A stretch of DNA of 64,000 bases from Monosporascus cannonballus (GCA_004154925.1 QJNS01000184.1:98818-162817); one strand, 5' to 3'. Positions 48,237 through 60,743 are shown, numbered from the stretch's first letter. The notes: a model not told the origin generated them from the sequence alone. Translations and numbers: made by a program.

Positions 48237-51156
48237 TTAGCCGCTGCACATCACGCAGGCGTCGGGGTTCTCGATGCTGCCTGTAGGAAGATGATCAGTA
48301 ACCTGCTATGGGAATGGTAGATAGGGCCTGGTGGAACTCACATGCCAACACGGCATCAGCGTAGATGTCGTACTCGCGCTCCTTACTCTTCTCCGCCTTG
48401 TCCTCGTCTTGGGCGGGAGACTTGTTGCTGTCGAGAGCTGAGTCTGGGAGCTCCTCCACCTTGGTCTCCGTCGGCTCGGTGGGCAACGCCTTGGGGCTCT
48501 CACCCTCGTCGACGTCCGCTTTGAAGGCGGGGGCTTTTGACGGAGATGCTACGGGACGAGATGCCCTGGCTTCCTTCAGCGGCGGAGGAGTAGTGCTGGG
48601 TGCCGGCATCCCATTTGCGCTGGCGTTATTGCCGATGACGTCTGGCTTGGCATACATGGGCTTCGGGGCGGGAGGAGAGTGAGTGGATGTGTAGCTACCC
48701 GACGGCGGCGCCCGCTTCTTGAGAGCGCCGATCTTGGTCGCTGGGGAGTCGGCGACCTTGAGAGCCTCCTGGTCGACGGTGAACTGAATAGGTTGAGCAG
48801 CAGCTTGGGTACGGAGGTAGTACATGCCCGTCTTGAGACCGAGCTTCCAGCCTGTGAAGTGCATGCTGGTAATCTTGCCCATCGTGGGATCCCTCATATG
48901 GATGTTCAGGGACTGACTCTGGTCGATAAAAGCACCACGATCAGCGGCCATCTGGACAACGGTTCGCTGGGAGATTTCCCAGACCGTCTTGTACAGGGCC
49001 TTGACATCCGCGGGGATGTTGGGAATGTTTTGGATAGAGCCACCTTCAGCGATAATGCGGTTCTTCATGCTGTCGGACCAGAGACCCATGTCAACAAGGT
49101 CCTTAAGCAACCAAGGGTTGACAACCTGGAACTCGCCAGCAAGAACACGGCGTTGGTAAATGTTCGAGGTGTAAGGCTCGAAGCACTCGTTGTTGCCCAA
49201 GATCTGGGATGTACTGGCGGTAGGCATGGGAGCCATCAACAAGCTGTTCCGGACGCCATTCTGCTTAATCTGCTCCTTCAAGGTAGCCCAGTCCCAGAGG
49301 TCAGAGGGAGTGACATTCCACATGTCGTATTGGAGGATACCCTGGGAGACGGGAGAGCCCTTGTAGGTGGAGTAAGTTCCCTCAACCTTAGCAATCTCCA
49401 TGGAGGCAGTCAGGGCAGCGTGATACATGGTCTCAAAGATTTGCTTGTTCAACTGCCTGGCTTCAGGAGACTCGAAAGGCATGCGGAGGGCAAGGAAGGC
49501 ATCAGCGAGACCTTGGACACCAAGACCTATCGGGCGGTGTCGCATGTTGCTGTTGCGTGCCTCTGGGACGGGGTAGTGGTTCACGTCAATGATCTTGTTC
49601 AAATTGCGGACAACCACCTGGGTGACCTCGTGCAACTTCTGGAAGTCGTAGACGCCGTTGTTGTAGTCAACGAACGAGGGTAGGGAAATAGAAGCCAGGT
49701 TGCAGACTGCTACCTCGTCCGGCGCGCAGTACTCGATAATCTCAGTGCAAAGGTTGGAGTTGCGAATGGTACCCAGGTTCTTCTGGTTGCTCTTGCGGTT
49801 GGCATGATCCTTGTATAGCATGAAAGGGTTGCCCGTCTCGGTCTGAGCCTCAAGAATGGCATACCACAGCTTCTGGGCTTTGACCGTTTGACGACCGCGC
49901 CCCTCAGCTTCATATCTCTCATATAGCGCCTCGAACTCATCGCCGTAGACATCGGCAAGACCAGGACACTCATTAGGGCACATTAGGGTCCATTCGCCAT
50001 TCTTCTCGACACGCTTCATGAAGAGATCTGGGATCCACAGAGCAAGGAAGAGATCACGGGCACGGACTTCCTCCTTACCATGGTTCTTGCGGAGGTCAAG
50101 GAATTCGAAGACATCCGAGTGCCATGGCTCGAGGTAGATGGCGAAAGCACCGGGCCGCTTATTGCCACCCTGGTCGACGTATCTCGCGGTGTTATTGAAG
50201 ACACGCAGCATGGGGACAATGCCATTCGAGGTACCATTGGTGCCGGCAATGTAGGAACCGGTGGCCCGGATTCTGTGGACATTCAGACCAATACCGCCAG
50301 CCATCTTGGAGATCATGGCGCAGGTCTTGAGGGTATCGTAGATGCCCTCAATACTATCATCCTTCATGTCGACGAGGAAGCAAGACGAGAGCTGTGGTTG
50401 AGGGGTGCCAGCGTTGAAGAGAGTCGGGGAGGCGTGTGTAAAGTACTTCATCGACATGAGGTTGTACGTCCCAATAACCTTCTCGACATCATCGCCCCAG
50501 ATACCAACAGCCACACGCATGATCATGTGCTGGGGCCTTTCGACAATCTTGCCATCGAGCTTGAGGAGATATGATCGCTCGAGAGTCTTGAAGCCGAAAT
50601 ACTGGTAGTTGAAATCTCGGTCATAGACAATGGCAGAGTCTAGTTCCTCCTTGTGTCTCATTACGCACTCGTACGTTTTCTGAGAGATCATAGGGGACGC
50701 CTTGCCGTTCTTGGGGTTGACATAGTGGTACAAGTCGCTAACGACGGCCGACCACTGCTTCTTGGTCTGTTTGTGTAGGTTGGATACAGCAATACGCGCG
50801 GCTAGGATAGCGTAGTCTGGGTGCGTAACGGTCATATACGCTGCGGTCTCGGCCGCCTGTGCAAAGCAAGGTCAACAGGAGTGAAAATGGAGATTTGGGC
50901 CGTGGAAGGCAACATACGAGATCGTCCAGCTGTACTGTGGTAACACCTCCGTAGACGCCGGAGATGACCTTCTGAGTGATGGCAACGGGGTCGACATGGT
51001 CGGCATCGAGACCGTAACACAACCTCGAGACCCGTGCTGTGATCTTGTCGAATTGAACACGCTCCTGGCGTCCGTCTATGAAATTTCTTAGTGACTGCAG
51101 GCTTCGTTTCATGGTAGGAGTAGAGAGATCAACATACCACGCTTCTTAACGTACAT
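48237..51156 (-). CDS. RNR1: Ribonucleoside-diphosphate reductase, large subunit
   Basis: Reduces ribonucleoside diphosphates to deoxy forms for DNA synthesis, with the small (diferric-tyrosyl) subunit, in the cytosol. Four exons: 51156-51138, 51075-50918, 50856-48342 and 48280-48237; 2736 bp, 911 residues. The N-terminus MYVKKRDGRQE and the ATP-cone region fit class I enzymes. The core holds the expected motifs, for example SSCFLVDM, the NLCTEI region with the active-site Cys, and PMPTAST...GNNE. A Pro/Ala/Ser-rich linker of about 130 residues precedes the tail. The last small exon gives [15 protein letters not shown], carrying the CX2C pair that re-reduces the active site; without splicing the protein would lose it. 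Upstream, three CGCG cores (51363, 51399, 51580) resemble MluI cell-cycle boxes but none is a full ACGCGT. Confidence 0.96.
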
Positions 51157-52210
51157 GGTGACGGGTATGAAGAGGGCTACAAACGACCCGTGGAAGGCAA
51201 GGAAGAATGCAGTAGTTTACAGTATTAAAGTCACAGCCGCCCGGATGAAGAATGGTAAGTGAGGGTATCAAGTGGAAGCGGCAGAGCTTTGCTGTGCTGA
51301 TGATGAGTGGAAGTTCGGGGGTTGAAAATACCGGCAAGAAGTCGGGCTTCTTATATGGAAGGACGCGATTTTACGTGGCAGCGTGTTCAGCCCACTTAGC
51401 GCGTGGAAAAAAACATCCTTTATTATTAAAGAACCAACCCCCCTGTAGCTTCAAGCCACCTGGCTGCCTGGCATTGAGGCCTGTAACACTTCTGCAACCT
51501 CTTTACCTTAGATGGTTGTCCAGTTACAACCGGGCTACAATCTTATCTAATCAGTACCCACCGACAAAGCGTGATGCCAACGCGGGGTCCATTAATTGAT
51601 TTTGCTGTTGCGCGTATATTAGTGTCAATTTACTTGGCAGCTACCTACCTACCTCGTAGGCTGCGAGTAATAACTGTTATATACGTGCAGCCGCCTCCAA
51701 TGCACCAGTATTGCAAATCTTGCCTTGGCAATATGTGCACACACCCGTGGAAATACTTGGGTCATTTTCTCTGCCTTATCAGCTCGAACGTCCATTGGCG
51801 AATCAAGGGCGTCAGCACATGCTCTAGTTGGCTCAGCTGGCCACTGATTCTTTCAGTGGCATCTAGTTGACGGGCCCATAACCGGACGCCAATAACTGAG
51901 ATGCCAGTCCAAGGAGTGGTGTCGTGGTTCGGGGACATCTCCGGAAGAGCCGCGTTGACCCCCGGTCCCCCATGAACGACCGGCATCTTAACGCATTCAT
52001 CGTTTTCATATTGCGGTGACATATAATATCGTACCCCTATAAGGAAGCTTGATACCTAAGAAAACTGTCTGGGCCTCGCGGACTGGGCTCCAAGAAGCTT
52101 TCATGAGGTGGACTTCCGGACGTTTATAAAATCCTGATACACCGAACGACAAGAGGCTCTGGTTTCAACTTTTAGTAATCTCATTTTCCATAACTTCAAA
52201 AACAATCAAA
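51157..52210. other. Upstream region of RNR1 and of the hydrolase relic
   Basis: Divergent promoter region for the reductase gene on the left and, formerly, the hydrolase relic on the right. MCB-like CGCG cores are noted under the reductase gene. No coding region was found. Confidence 0.45.
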
Positions 52211-53751
52211 ATGCTACGCTTCATCGTCTTATGAACAGCTCTCGCTGGCTTCACTGTCGTGGTCCTCGCTTGTCAGTGCCAGGAGCTTACAGTCTCGATC
52301 TCTATAACGAGTCGCAACGGCGACTTTGCGCAGAAAGCGCCGCGCAATGATGTCGAGGTGACAAACTTCATACTGAACTTAGTCCAGCGGGGCCGTAATT
52401 ACATCCAGAAGCTCCTTATAGATGCGAGTCCTCGGAATCCCGAAGAAAATAGTATAAGTCTCGAGTGGCATTAAGAGCAATGGTATGTCGACGTCGGTGG
52501 CACCTTTGACAGCGCAGCAACATATTGCGAACCAGTCCCTGGGCCGGGAAAGGCTTTGCAGATCTTTACCCACGGTATTAGTTTCTATCGTGCATACTGT
52601 CGTATGTGGGATCTTCCTTTGCAACACATCCGACATCCACGAACGGTGTGTTCCATGTGATTTGCAAATGATTGGCAGAGGACCTCCTTTGGCGTATATG
52701 ACCTCTTTACTCTTACACCCATTGGACTGGCGTTCAACAAGGAGCCCAGTGACAGGAAAGGAATTGTGTGAAGGTGGTGGTCTCCAATATGATATAACGT
52801 GGTACAGGAGATTGCCCCGCCAACAACTGTAACCATCGTAATATCAATTACGCTCTTGCCGAGGGCTACAGTGCCTATGTATACGATAGGCTTGGTGTCG
52901 GGCAGTCCTCCGCTGCTGGTGAGCCATTGACGGAGATCTAACCATAGCTCGAGATCTCATCGCTACACGCCCTGACCGCCATGTTCCGTGACACCACCGT
53001 CTCCGGCATTCCCGCCAGCTACGACAAGATCTTCCACGTCGGCCACAATTTCGGCAGCCGGTTGACGTACAATCTCGCGGCCACTTACGCGGATGAGGCT
53101 ATCTCCGATGGCATCACGCTTACGGGCTTCAGCCACGCGACATCCCTGACCGATACCCGACTGACCGCCCCTATTTCGGACTCAGCGCGAAATTCCTCTC
53201 GGCGAACGAGCTGCCGCAGTCCGCCGCGTATCCCGACCGCTACGTGGCGGTTGGCGACAAGCTTGTTCTGCAAGTCGACTTTTTCGCGCCGGGGAAACTT
53301 TGATACTGATATCTTAACGGTGGCGTTCGAGTCTGCAAGCCGGTCACGGTCGGCGAGCTTCTGACCCTGAACAATCTGGTAAACGTAAATAGGACTTATG
53401 CTGAACCGGCACTGCTTGTTGAGGTAGGTAAGCCACCCATTACTGACATTTACTCAAATACAGATTGTGATGCACCTTCCAACTGATTTTGATGCCAGAG
53501 AGATATTCCGGCCTGCAGTGGAGCTTGCAGTATGACTACGCCGTCAATACCCGCAAGATTTCAAGAATTTTCAAGAGCATTACCAACTTTAATTCTGTCC
53601 TGATGCCGGGCGCTTCTCATGGCCTCAATTTTGTTGATGCCCCTATGATGGATGCCGTCGAGAGGCCTGCAAGTTGCTGACTTTGAAATAGGAGTACACC
53701 TATCCAACTTCTTATGCTATTGTTTTGGGCTTTTTGGGCGTAAGAGACTAA
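52211..53751 (+). pseudogene. Decayed secreted alpha/beta-hydrolase
   Basis: Starts at an ATG followed by a hydrophobic, signal-peptide-like stretch broken by TGA at the eighth codon. Recognisable pieces in order: EVTNFILNLVQRG; FDSAATYCEP...GPGKALQIFTHGIS; YDRLGVGQSS; EPLTEI*P*LE; the nucleophile elbow GHNFGS (53041-53058), where Asn replaces the catalytic Ser (AGT to AAT would be G-to-A); then FGLSAKFLSANELP, YVAVGDKLV and LPTDFDAREIFRPA. Frame changes occur around 52.8 kb and 53.17 kb and at least ten stops are present. Several stops (TAA for CAA, TAG for TGG) fit RIP, which would imply it once had a duplicate. No active enzyme is possible. Related intact fungal genes encode secreted hydrolases of unknown substrate. 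Confidence 0.75.
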
Positions 53752-55022
53752 GGTCTGAGGCCAGGACCCTCGTCTGAAACACGACAGCCAGATGGCTGTT
53801 GCTTACGCTGGATTTTACAAGTATGGGGTATTGCAGGTTGAGGTGGGTAATAGAAAAGGGGCAGCCACGCCATCTTCATCGGTATCGTTCCCCTGAAAAG
53901 GAACAAAAAGGGACCTTGAATGTGCCTTACGCCTCTGCCGGCGATATTTGTGACATCTTCTGAATAAATCTATCTACGGTTGAGTTGCATGGGGCGGCGC
54001 GGTGTAAAAGCTACTCTCCAGATCGCTATGTACTTTCCTAGTTACTAGATTGCTGTACAAATCACGGACGTTGCATAACTTTCTAGGTCTGCGATAATTG
54101 CCTAATGGCCTCCTAAATTGCTTGTACCCACGGAGTTAGTCGAGGGTCTACTATGTGTGTGATTAATCGGCTGCTAGACTGTTGGTTCGGGGTGGCGCTA
54201 CTCGGTAGCCCCTTGATATCACCCTACTTGGGAATAACTGGCCTCGTATTCTGCTCGAGGATATGTTTATAAACCCAATCGAAGCCTGCTAGAATGGCAA
54301 TCTTTTGAGCTGAGAAACATTCGGTCTGACGCCTTTATCGAAACCGACAAGACATCCATCTACACACTGCAGCAAGGAGGAGACAATGGCCAACTCTTGT
54401 CGGGAGTGTGACCGAGGCCTTAATTCTCGATCGAGACGATTTTTCGGGTTACCTAGGGCCATTGGGTCGATCAATCTGGGGCAAAAACCTGTCAATAACT
54501 CGCCAATGTGACACGGCCCCTTACACGCACCACGAGCCGGATGACCATCCGCGGTTCGGTGTTCTCGGGATGCCATCAACCGGATTCCGATTATCAGAAA
54601 TGCCAGAGATGCCGTTGTACCGGGCTCTATATAATTATAGAAAACTAATTTGTCCCAAGACGTGGACGTTCTCGAGGAAGCTCGTACCTATACGAATGAC
54701 CCAGCACGAATATCATTAGCATCCAAGTCATGGGTTGCGATGGGGTTCGATCTTGTCTCGATATTTGTATGAAGTCCAGTTAAGGATAGCCAACCCCCTG
54801 TCAATCGCGTCTTAGTCGCGAAAACACGTGCCTGTCATACCCTTGTTAGAGCTAGCTGCAGATCAATCAGAATTCTTGGCATAGTAGGGAAGGAACTCAT
54901 GCTAAGCTCAATGGTGACAATGACTCAAAAACGACGGACGGGTTTATCTAAAGAACTAACTATATTCAGACTCAAAAATATCAAGTACCCGAAAAGAAGG
55001 ATCAACCCATGCGCCGGACTTC
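53752..55022. other. Spacer between the hydrolase relic and the TatD gene
   Basis: A 103-codon plus-strand frame (54408-54719) and others show no recognisable domain. The last part is the promoter of the TatD gene. Confidence 0.4.
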
Positions 55023-56689
55023 ATGATATTACGGACGTCCCCTGCGTGTCGTCTTGCAGGTCCCGTATTATCGTTCAATCGTCATCAGATTCCGGCACTT
55101 GCTGTGAGAAGTGTCTCATCGATATCGCCAGTGCCTAATAACATGGCTACTGAGAGCGCCAGCCCCACGGCTGCAGCCGCACCTGTTACGTATAAGCCGC
55201 GATATATCGATGTAAGTTACGGGGATCGTGAGATTGCCAACTTTTTTATGAAAAACGAAAGAGCAATCTTTCGGGTCTAATCTTGAGGACGTCTCCATAA
55301 AGGAGCCATACACGACCCCTTGATCCTGTTCAGGTATTCTTGTTCAGTCCATTCACTAATCGGATAGGACTAGATCGGCATCAACCTCGCCGACCCGATC
55401 TTTCGGGGCATATACCACGGCACACGGCGCCACCCGGACGACCTCGGCGCCGTCATCTCAAGGGCGAAGGAGGTCGGGTGCCAGAAGCTGATCGTCACCG
55501 GCTCCGACTTCAAGAGCTCCAGGGACGCCCTCGAGATCGCCAAGGAGTACCGTGAGTGACAGACGTCGTGCTACACGGCGGCGGAAGAACGCAAACGCGC
55601 ATGCTGACTTGACCATCCCCATCCCCAGCCGGAACCGTCTACACGACGGCGGGCATCCACCCCTGCAGCAGCGCCGTTTTCGGCGCCGCGCACGCGCAAC
55701 GGGAGGCGGACGGACACACGCCGCCCTGCGACCCGGACCCGTCACAACCCGCATCCGAGGAGGACGAGCCGGACGCCGCCAAGACGGCCTCGATCATAGC
55801 GGAGCTCGAGGCGATCGTCGCGGAGGCCCGGGCCCGGCAACGCCCGAGCCCGCTCGTCGCGCTCGGCGAGTTCGGGCTCGACTACGACCGGCTGCACTAC
55901 TGCCCCCGGCGGCTGCAGCTGCACTCGTTCGCGGCGCAGCTGGAGCTGGCGCGGCGGCTGGACCCGCCCCTGCCGCTATTCCTGCACTCGCGGGCGGCGC
56001 ACGGCGACTTCGTGGGCCTGCTGCGGGCCAAGCTCGGCGCGCGGCTCGAGAGCCTGCGGGGGCGCGCCGCCGTCGTGCACAGCTTCACGGGCACGGCCGC
56101 CGAGCTGCGCGAGCTGCTCGACCTCGGCCTCTACGTCGGCGTCAACGGGTGCAGCTTCAAGACGGCCGAGAACTGCGCCGTCGTGCGCGAGATGGACCTG
56201 TCGAGGCTGATGCTGGAGACCGACGGTCCTTGGTGCGAGATCAGGCCCAGCCACGAGGGCTGGAAGTACCTGGTCGAGGCGGGAACGTCCGCTGCTGCTT
56301 CGGGCGCCGGTGCCGAGTCGACCGCCGCTAACTCTACCACCCCCTCGGCACAGACCCAAACCCCGGCCTCGACCTCTGGGACGTCGACGCCGGCATCGGG
56401 AACCGCCCCGGATCAACAGAAGCGACAGCAGCAGGGGTCGAAGAAGAAGAAGAAGCCGCAGAGGAGGGAGCCCGAGGTGCCGGAGCGCTTCCCGTCGGTG
56501 AAGAAGGAGAAGTGGACCGCGGGCGCCATGGTCAAGAGCCGCAACGAGCCGTGCACGATCGAGCGCGTGGCCAAGGTGGTCGCGGGCATCAAGGGCGTCG
56601 CCGTCGAGGAGGCGTGCGAGGCGGCGTGGCGGAACACGGTGGCCGTTTTCGATCTGGGGGATGTAGAAGGGCGGTCGAAGAGTACGTAG
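55023..56689 (+). CDS. TatD-family metal-dependent deoxyribonuclease
   Basis: Three exons: 55023-55211, 55374-55551 and 55629-56689; 1428 bp, 475 residues. Family motifs: RYIDIGINLADP...FRG at the start of the barrel, VTGSD, TTAGIHPC, ALGEFGLDYDR, LFLHSRAAHGDF, VVHSFTGT, and ETDGPWCEIRPSH with metal ligands. The first ~40 residues before a second in-frame Met are Arg/Ser-rich and lack acidic residues, resembling a mitochondrial presequence, so both mitochondrial and cytosolic forms are possible. TatD enzymes are 3'-5' exonucleases or endonucleases linked to DNA repair and apoptosis. A Ser/Thr/Ala-rich and Lys-rich insertion (about 310-400) after the metal site is unusual in length. Exon 3 is extremely GC-rich compared with the neighbours. 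Confidence 0.9.
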
Positions 56690-57028
56690 AGGGAATAGAT
56701 ATAGAATGGAGGGGCCCGCATTATAGAGACGCTGGCTAGACAGACTAAAGCGACAGAGTGCATACACATGATGAGGAATAGGCTCCTCGTACATAGCAGT
56801 TGAGAGCAGGGCGCATACCGGGAAGTCACTGGACGGAGTAGCATAAGCTGAAAGCGGCGCGCGTTGATATTGCAGAACGAGATGCCCGCAATGGGTATAT
56901 ACTATGATGTACCTCCAACCAGTAGCAAGCCTCTGATGCAGTGTCTAAAACCCCCCTGAGTGAGCCCCAACGCCATGCCTCTAACAAACAAATGACACTT
57001 TTGAAATCCCTTGACATCGGTATCCCCT
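56690..57028. other. Convergent 3' spacer between TatD and CHL4-like genes
   Basis: A 339-bp spacer between two converging genes, presumably both 3' UTRs. No gene seen. Confidence 0.6.
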
Positions 57029-58765
57029 TCAGAATCCCACACCTTTATGTCCGCGGACTCGACCGTGCCTGATAGTCCCGATCGTAACGCCCTCCTCTCC
57101 CGTCATCCACCCGGGCATCCGCTCTCCGTCGACGATCCCCGCCTCGACGAGCTGTCTCACACCCGCGAAGACATGCGTGCCATGAAACGTGAGCCGGATG
57201 CGAGGCCGCCAGATCCCTCCTCCCTCTGCATCACCGTCACCGTCACCAGCATCCGCGTCCTGATCCTGCCGCGCGAACATCAGGTCGGCGTTGCTCCGTC
57301 TTCCCCTCGCTTTCCGCGCAGGCTGCGGGTCACCGGCTCCCGCTTCCCTCTCTTCCGTAGTGGCGGCGGCATCAACGGCGGCAGGCGTGGCGTCGGGAAA
57401 CGGGTCCTCGATCAGAACGTCCAGCCGCTCGACGCCCTTCCCGTCGTCGATCCTCGCGGAGTGCCCGAACCGCGCCTGCGCGACCGCCGCGGCGCGCTTG
57501 AGGGTCCTCTCGTGCTGCGCCTCGGCGGGATCCGCCGGCGGCTTCCACTTCCTCTTGTTCGTCTTCGAGCCACCCTCTGCATCCGAGAGTGGCGGCGTCG
57601 GCAGCAGCACCGCGTTGAGCGGCGACTCGCTGACGCCGGCGGACTTCTTGACGACGTCGCCGGGGTCGAGGCCCCCCGAGGCGAGGGCGGATGTAGTAGT
57701 AGAGGGAGAAGAGGCGTATATTCCCCACCCGCCGCCGGCGCCGTTCGTCCGCCCGGCCCCCTTGGTGTGGAGCAGCGCGGATAGGTTGCGGGTCGAGAAG
57801 CCCGTGGGCACGAAGGTGTAGCGCTCGCGCGGGCGCGAAAGCGCCTTGGGGATGGCGTCCACGACGAGCGCGCGAAGGCTGCGCGACTCGTTACCGCTCG
57901 TTCCCCTTCCCGCCGGCCCCGTGTTACCAGACGATTGCGCGGCGGAGATGTAGATATGGGGTGACGCATCGGGAAATGCGATGTAGATGGTGCGAGCGGC
58001 GTCGAAGTTGGTGACGCGTCGGCCCCTAGCGCCGGCGCGACTCCTGTTGGAGACGGCGAGGCTGGTGCTGTACGGCGAATCGAGGACGAAGACGCGCAAG
58101 AGCAGCAGCGGAAGCCCCTTAGGGCGGTCGAAGTTGTAGTGCGCCTTGACGTCGGGCGGGACCTCGGCCTGCAGGTTCTGCAGGAAGGTGGAGGGGTGGA
58201 AGCGCGGGACGGCGAGGGACTCCCCGTCGTGCCTCTGCCTCCCGCTCTCGACGTCGTCCTCGGTTAGGGGGTTCCGTAGGCGCTGCACGCGGTACGCCGT
58301 CCACTTCAGGGAGCCCGGGTGCTCGTACAGGTGCTGCAGGTCGGCCATGGCGAGCTGGTACAGCGTCAGGCCGTGGCGCCAGTCGCCCTCGACGATGCGG
58401 TCGAGCACCTCGCGCTTGCTGCCCTTGCCCGCCTGCAGCGAGGCGTAGAAGTCCTGCAGCTCCGCGAGCGAGCGCGCCGGCGGGTAGAAGTCGCCCTCGT
58501 ACTCCTCGTCGTCGTCGTCGTCGTCGTTGTCGTCGTCAACATCATCATCGCCTCCTCCTTCTTCGCCTTCGGACGCGGCTCGTCTTCTTCTGTGCAGGAG
58601 CGGCGGGCAGAGGGGCAGGTTCTTCTCGTCGAGCCAGTCGAGGACGAGCGATATGAGGGTGGGCCGCGAGAGGCGGTTCAGGGCTTTGAGCACGGCGCTG
58701 TTCGTGGGGTCGACGCGTATGGAGGACGATAGACGGGCCGCGGTCGGCAGCGATAGACGGGCCAT
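57029..58765 (-). CDS. CHL4: CHL4/Mis15 (CENP-N-type) kinetochore protein
   Basis: Single exon of 578 residues. It is expected in the inner kinetochore, where Chl4 (yeast), Mis15 (fission yeast) or CENP-N links CENP-A nucleosomes to the constitutive network. The N-terminus (MARLSLPTAARL..., LNRLSRPTLISLVLDWLDEKNLPLC) and the stretch YPPARSLAELQDFYASLQ...GSKREVLDRI..GDWRHGLTLYQLAMADLQHLYEHP are typical of the fungal family. RFHPSTFLQNLQ and the PLLLLRVFVLDSPY segment mark the second half of the N-terminal domain. An Asp run (about 75-90, from a GTC repeat) and disordered basic insertions follow. The C-terminal THVFAGVRQLVEAG is the conserved dimerisation end. No introns or breaks. Confidence 0.88.
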   Translation of the reverse strand: MARLSLPTAARLSSSIRVDPTNSAVLKALNRLSRPTLISLVLDWLDEKNLPLCPPLLHRRRRAASEGEEGGGDDDVDDDNDDDDDDEEYEGDFYPPARSLAELQDFYASLQAGKGSKREVLDRIVEGDWRHGLTLYQLAMADLQHLYEHPGSLKWTAYRVQRLRNPLTEDDVESGRQRHDGESLAVPRFHPSTFLQNLQAEVPPDVKAHYNFDRPKGLPLLLLRVFVLDSPYSTSLAVSNRSRAGARGRRVTNFDAARTIYIAFPDASPHIYISAAQSSGNTGPAGRGTSGNESRSLRALVVDAIPKALSRPRERYTFVPTGFSTRNLSALLHTKGAGRTNGAGGGWGIYASSPSTTTSALASGGLDPGDVVKKSAGVSESPLNAVLLPTPPLSDAEGGSKTNKRKWKPPADPAEAQHERTLKRAAAVAQARFGHSARIDDGKGVERLDVLIEDPFPDATPAAVDAAATTEEREAGAGDPQPARKARGRRSNADLMFARQDQDADAGDGDGDAEGGGIWRPRIRLTFHGTHVFAGVRQLVEAGIVDGERMPGWMTGEEGVTIGTIRHGRVRGHKGVGF

Positions 58766-60743
58766 CGTTTGCGCTGTTACATCATATGCGGTCTAAGTAC
58801 GAAGTATGCTTCTATTAGATGCAATTGTGCTCTGAACATGGATGATGGACGGTGGGTGGGTTTGCGCAAGGGGAAGCGCGTGATACGGTAGTTACACTCT
58901 TATGATTTAAGCGCGTCGCGGGGCTGAAGTGTCAATTGCAGTTGTGCCGACCCCCGATAAACTATCCAAGTTGAAACGCTACTATACTCCGTATACTCCT
59001 TACAATGCTTCGTTTGTATACTGCCTATTACTATGTATATTGTCAAGATGCACTCTCTATTTCCTCCGGAGTCTTTTCTTCTCCCTATTATCTTGTTTCA
59101 ACCAATACCATAATGACAAATGCTCCTTAGGCCAAGGAGACTACACCGATCCTTCCAAGAAGCCTATCTCATCAATAAATAAAGCTTGTCTACGGCTGTA
59201 CAGTACAGTAGTCTGGCATTAGCGCTATGCGTTGAGGGGGGCTGCTCGGTAATCCTCAAGTTGATTAATAATTCAACCATGGACTGATGGCTTCCGTATT
59301 CGGGCAAGCCGGTTCGCAAGTACACGTGGTAGCGTCAACGTTAGGTAGAGGCTCACGCCCTTCCAAAATGTCCCTCTCGTCCGAGCGTGGAACAACCCGG
59401 CCAGCGTAATGAATAACCACTGGGGGCGCTCTCTGGTGTGGGCATATCATCATCGATGTCATCATGTTTTGGTAATTGCGGATTTCCAAACCGATGAAAA
59501 GCGATCCATGCTCTTTAGGTTCTAATCTGCTTTGAACAGAAGTCGGCTTCAAACGTCGTTAATGGTAGAATAATATTTACTTGGACTGGCCAGGTTGCGT
59601 CTGAGTGAAAACGGTGAATCGAAAGCACGTGGGAGCAATATGGTTAGCTGGAAGGTTCATTGACAAGAGACCCCACTGATAAGACTACGCGAACTGCCTC
59701 GATACCATGTCCATGAGAAGAACATTGAAGCCCGGAAGTCCCATACTGGAGTCCGAAAGCGCACAAAGGCATCCTTTGATAGCTGACGAGATAGATAGTT
59801 AGTCTTTGGCGCTCGAGTTTTAATACTACTGGAGGGGTGGGAAAGGGAGGGGGAGTGTGTCAGTGGGAGGCTGCCCCAACTTTGGTTGGCTACATACGCA
59901 CATCAGGGAATAATAACTAAATTGGGAACGCGGGGTTCAATTGGCGCCCTCCACGGGCATGTCTCTCTCTCTCCAACTAGATTTCTTCAGGTGGCGTTAC
60001 ACATAGATCTGCCCCCCGCGTGCGTTGTGGGAACCAGTAAAGTAAGTCGATTTGTACCGTTATTACGTACAGGGAGAGTAAAGCAGGTAAGCGGCTGATA
60101 AAAATTTCGCGCACTTTCAATTGACCGTCCAACGACTCCTCAAGCCATAACTCCTTGATTTCAGCAGATAGGCATATACGGGAATTTCAAGGCTGTTTTC
60201 AGTTATTCCTTTTATGTATATACAATTTTTCCAATTTTTAATGTCTTCTGTTTTGCTATCAGAATCGCCTGCGAAATAATAAGGTCATTTGGGTCACCGC
60301 GCGAATTTTGTGTAACCACCTGGTAGGTAATCATAAGGTTCATCCGAGGGGTCGAGTACGGACGGCTCTACTCCTTTTGTCTTAAACCAGCCCGTTATCC
60401 ACCATTAGCGCCACAGCCAACCGGCAATTATTCGTCCATTGCTGCTTCTACTCCAGTCGTCTTTGCCCGTACCCAAAGGTAACTAAACCACCCTGCAACC
60501 AAACCCACTGCTCCACCAGCTTAGAAATCACTCCGATCGGATTCCAGATTTTCTCTGCCACTATGAGCAATTTGTATCCCATTCTCTACCTGACAACATT
60601 ATCGTTATCGTAATCGCCAATCTCGCGAGAAGCATTTGAGAGACACCACATACAGCGAGGGTCGCGCAACTCCGCATGCTGATTGCGGACCGCTGTGATT
60701 ACTAGGAGGACAGCGACTCGGTGGGAATAGGGCAAAAGGGAAA
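58766..60743. other. Spacer between CHL4-like and bZIP genes
   Basis: Both flanking genes are transcribed away from it, so it carries two promoters. No frame is recognisable. The final ~200 bases are the likely 5' UTR of the bZIP gene. Confidence 0.5.

Noticed and set aside
48679..49683. 334-codon plus-strand frame inside RNR1
   Set aside because: It is the opposite-strand shadow of the reductase exon, explained by codon bias.
57291..57821. Plus-strand frames over the CHL4-like gene
   Set aside because: GC-rich antisense shadows of the minus-strand coding region.
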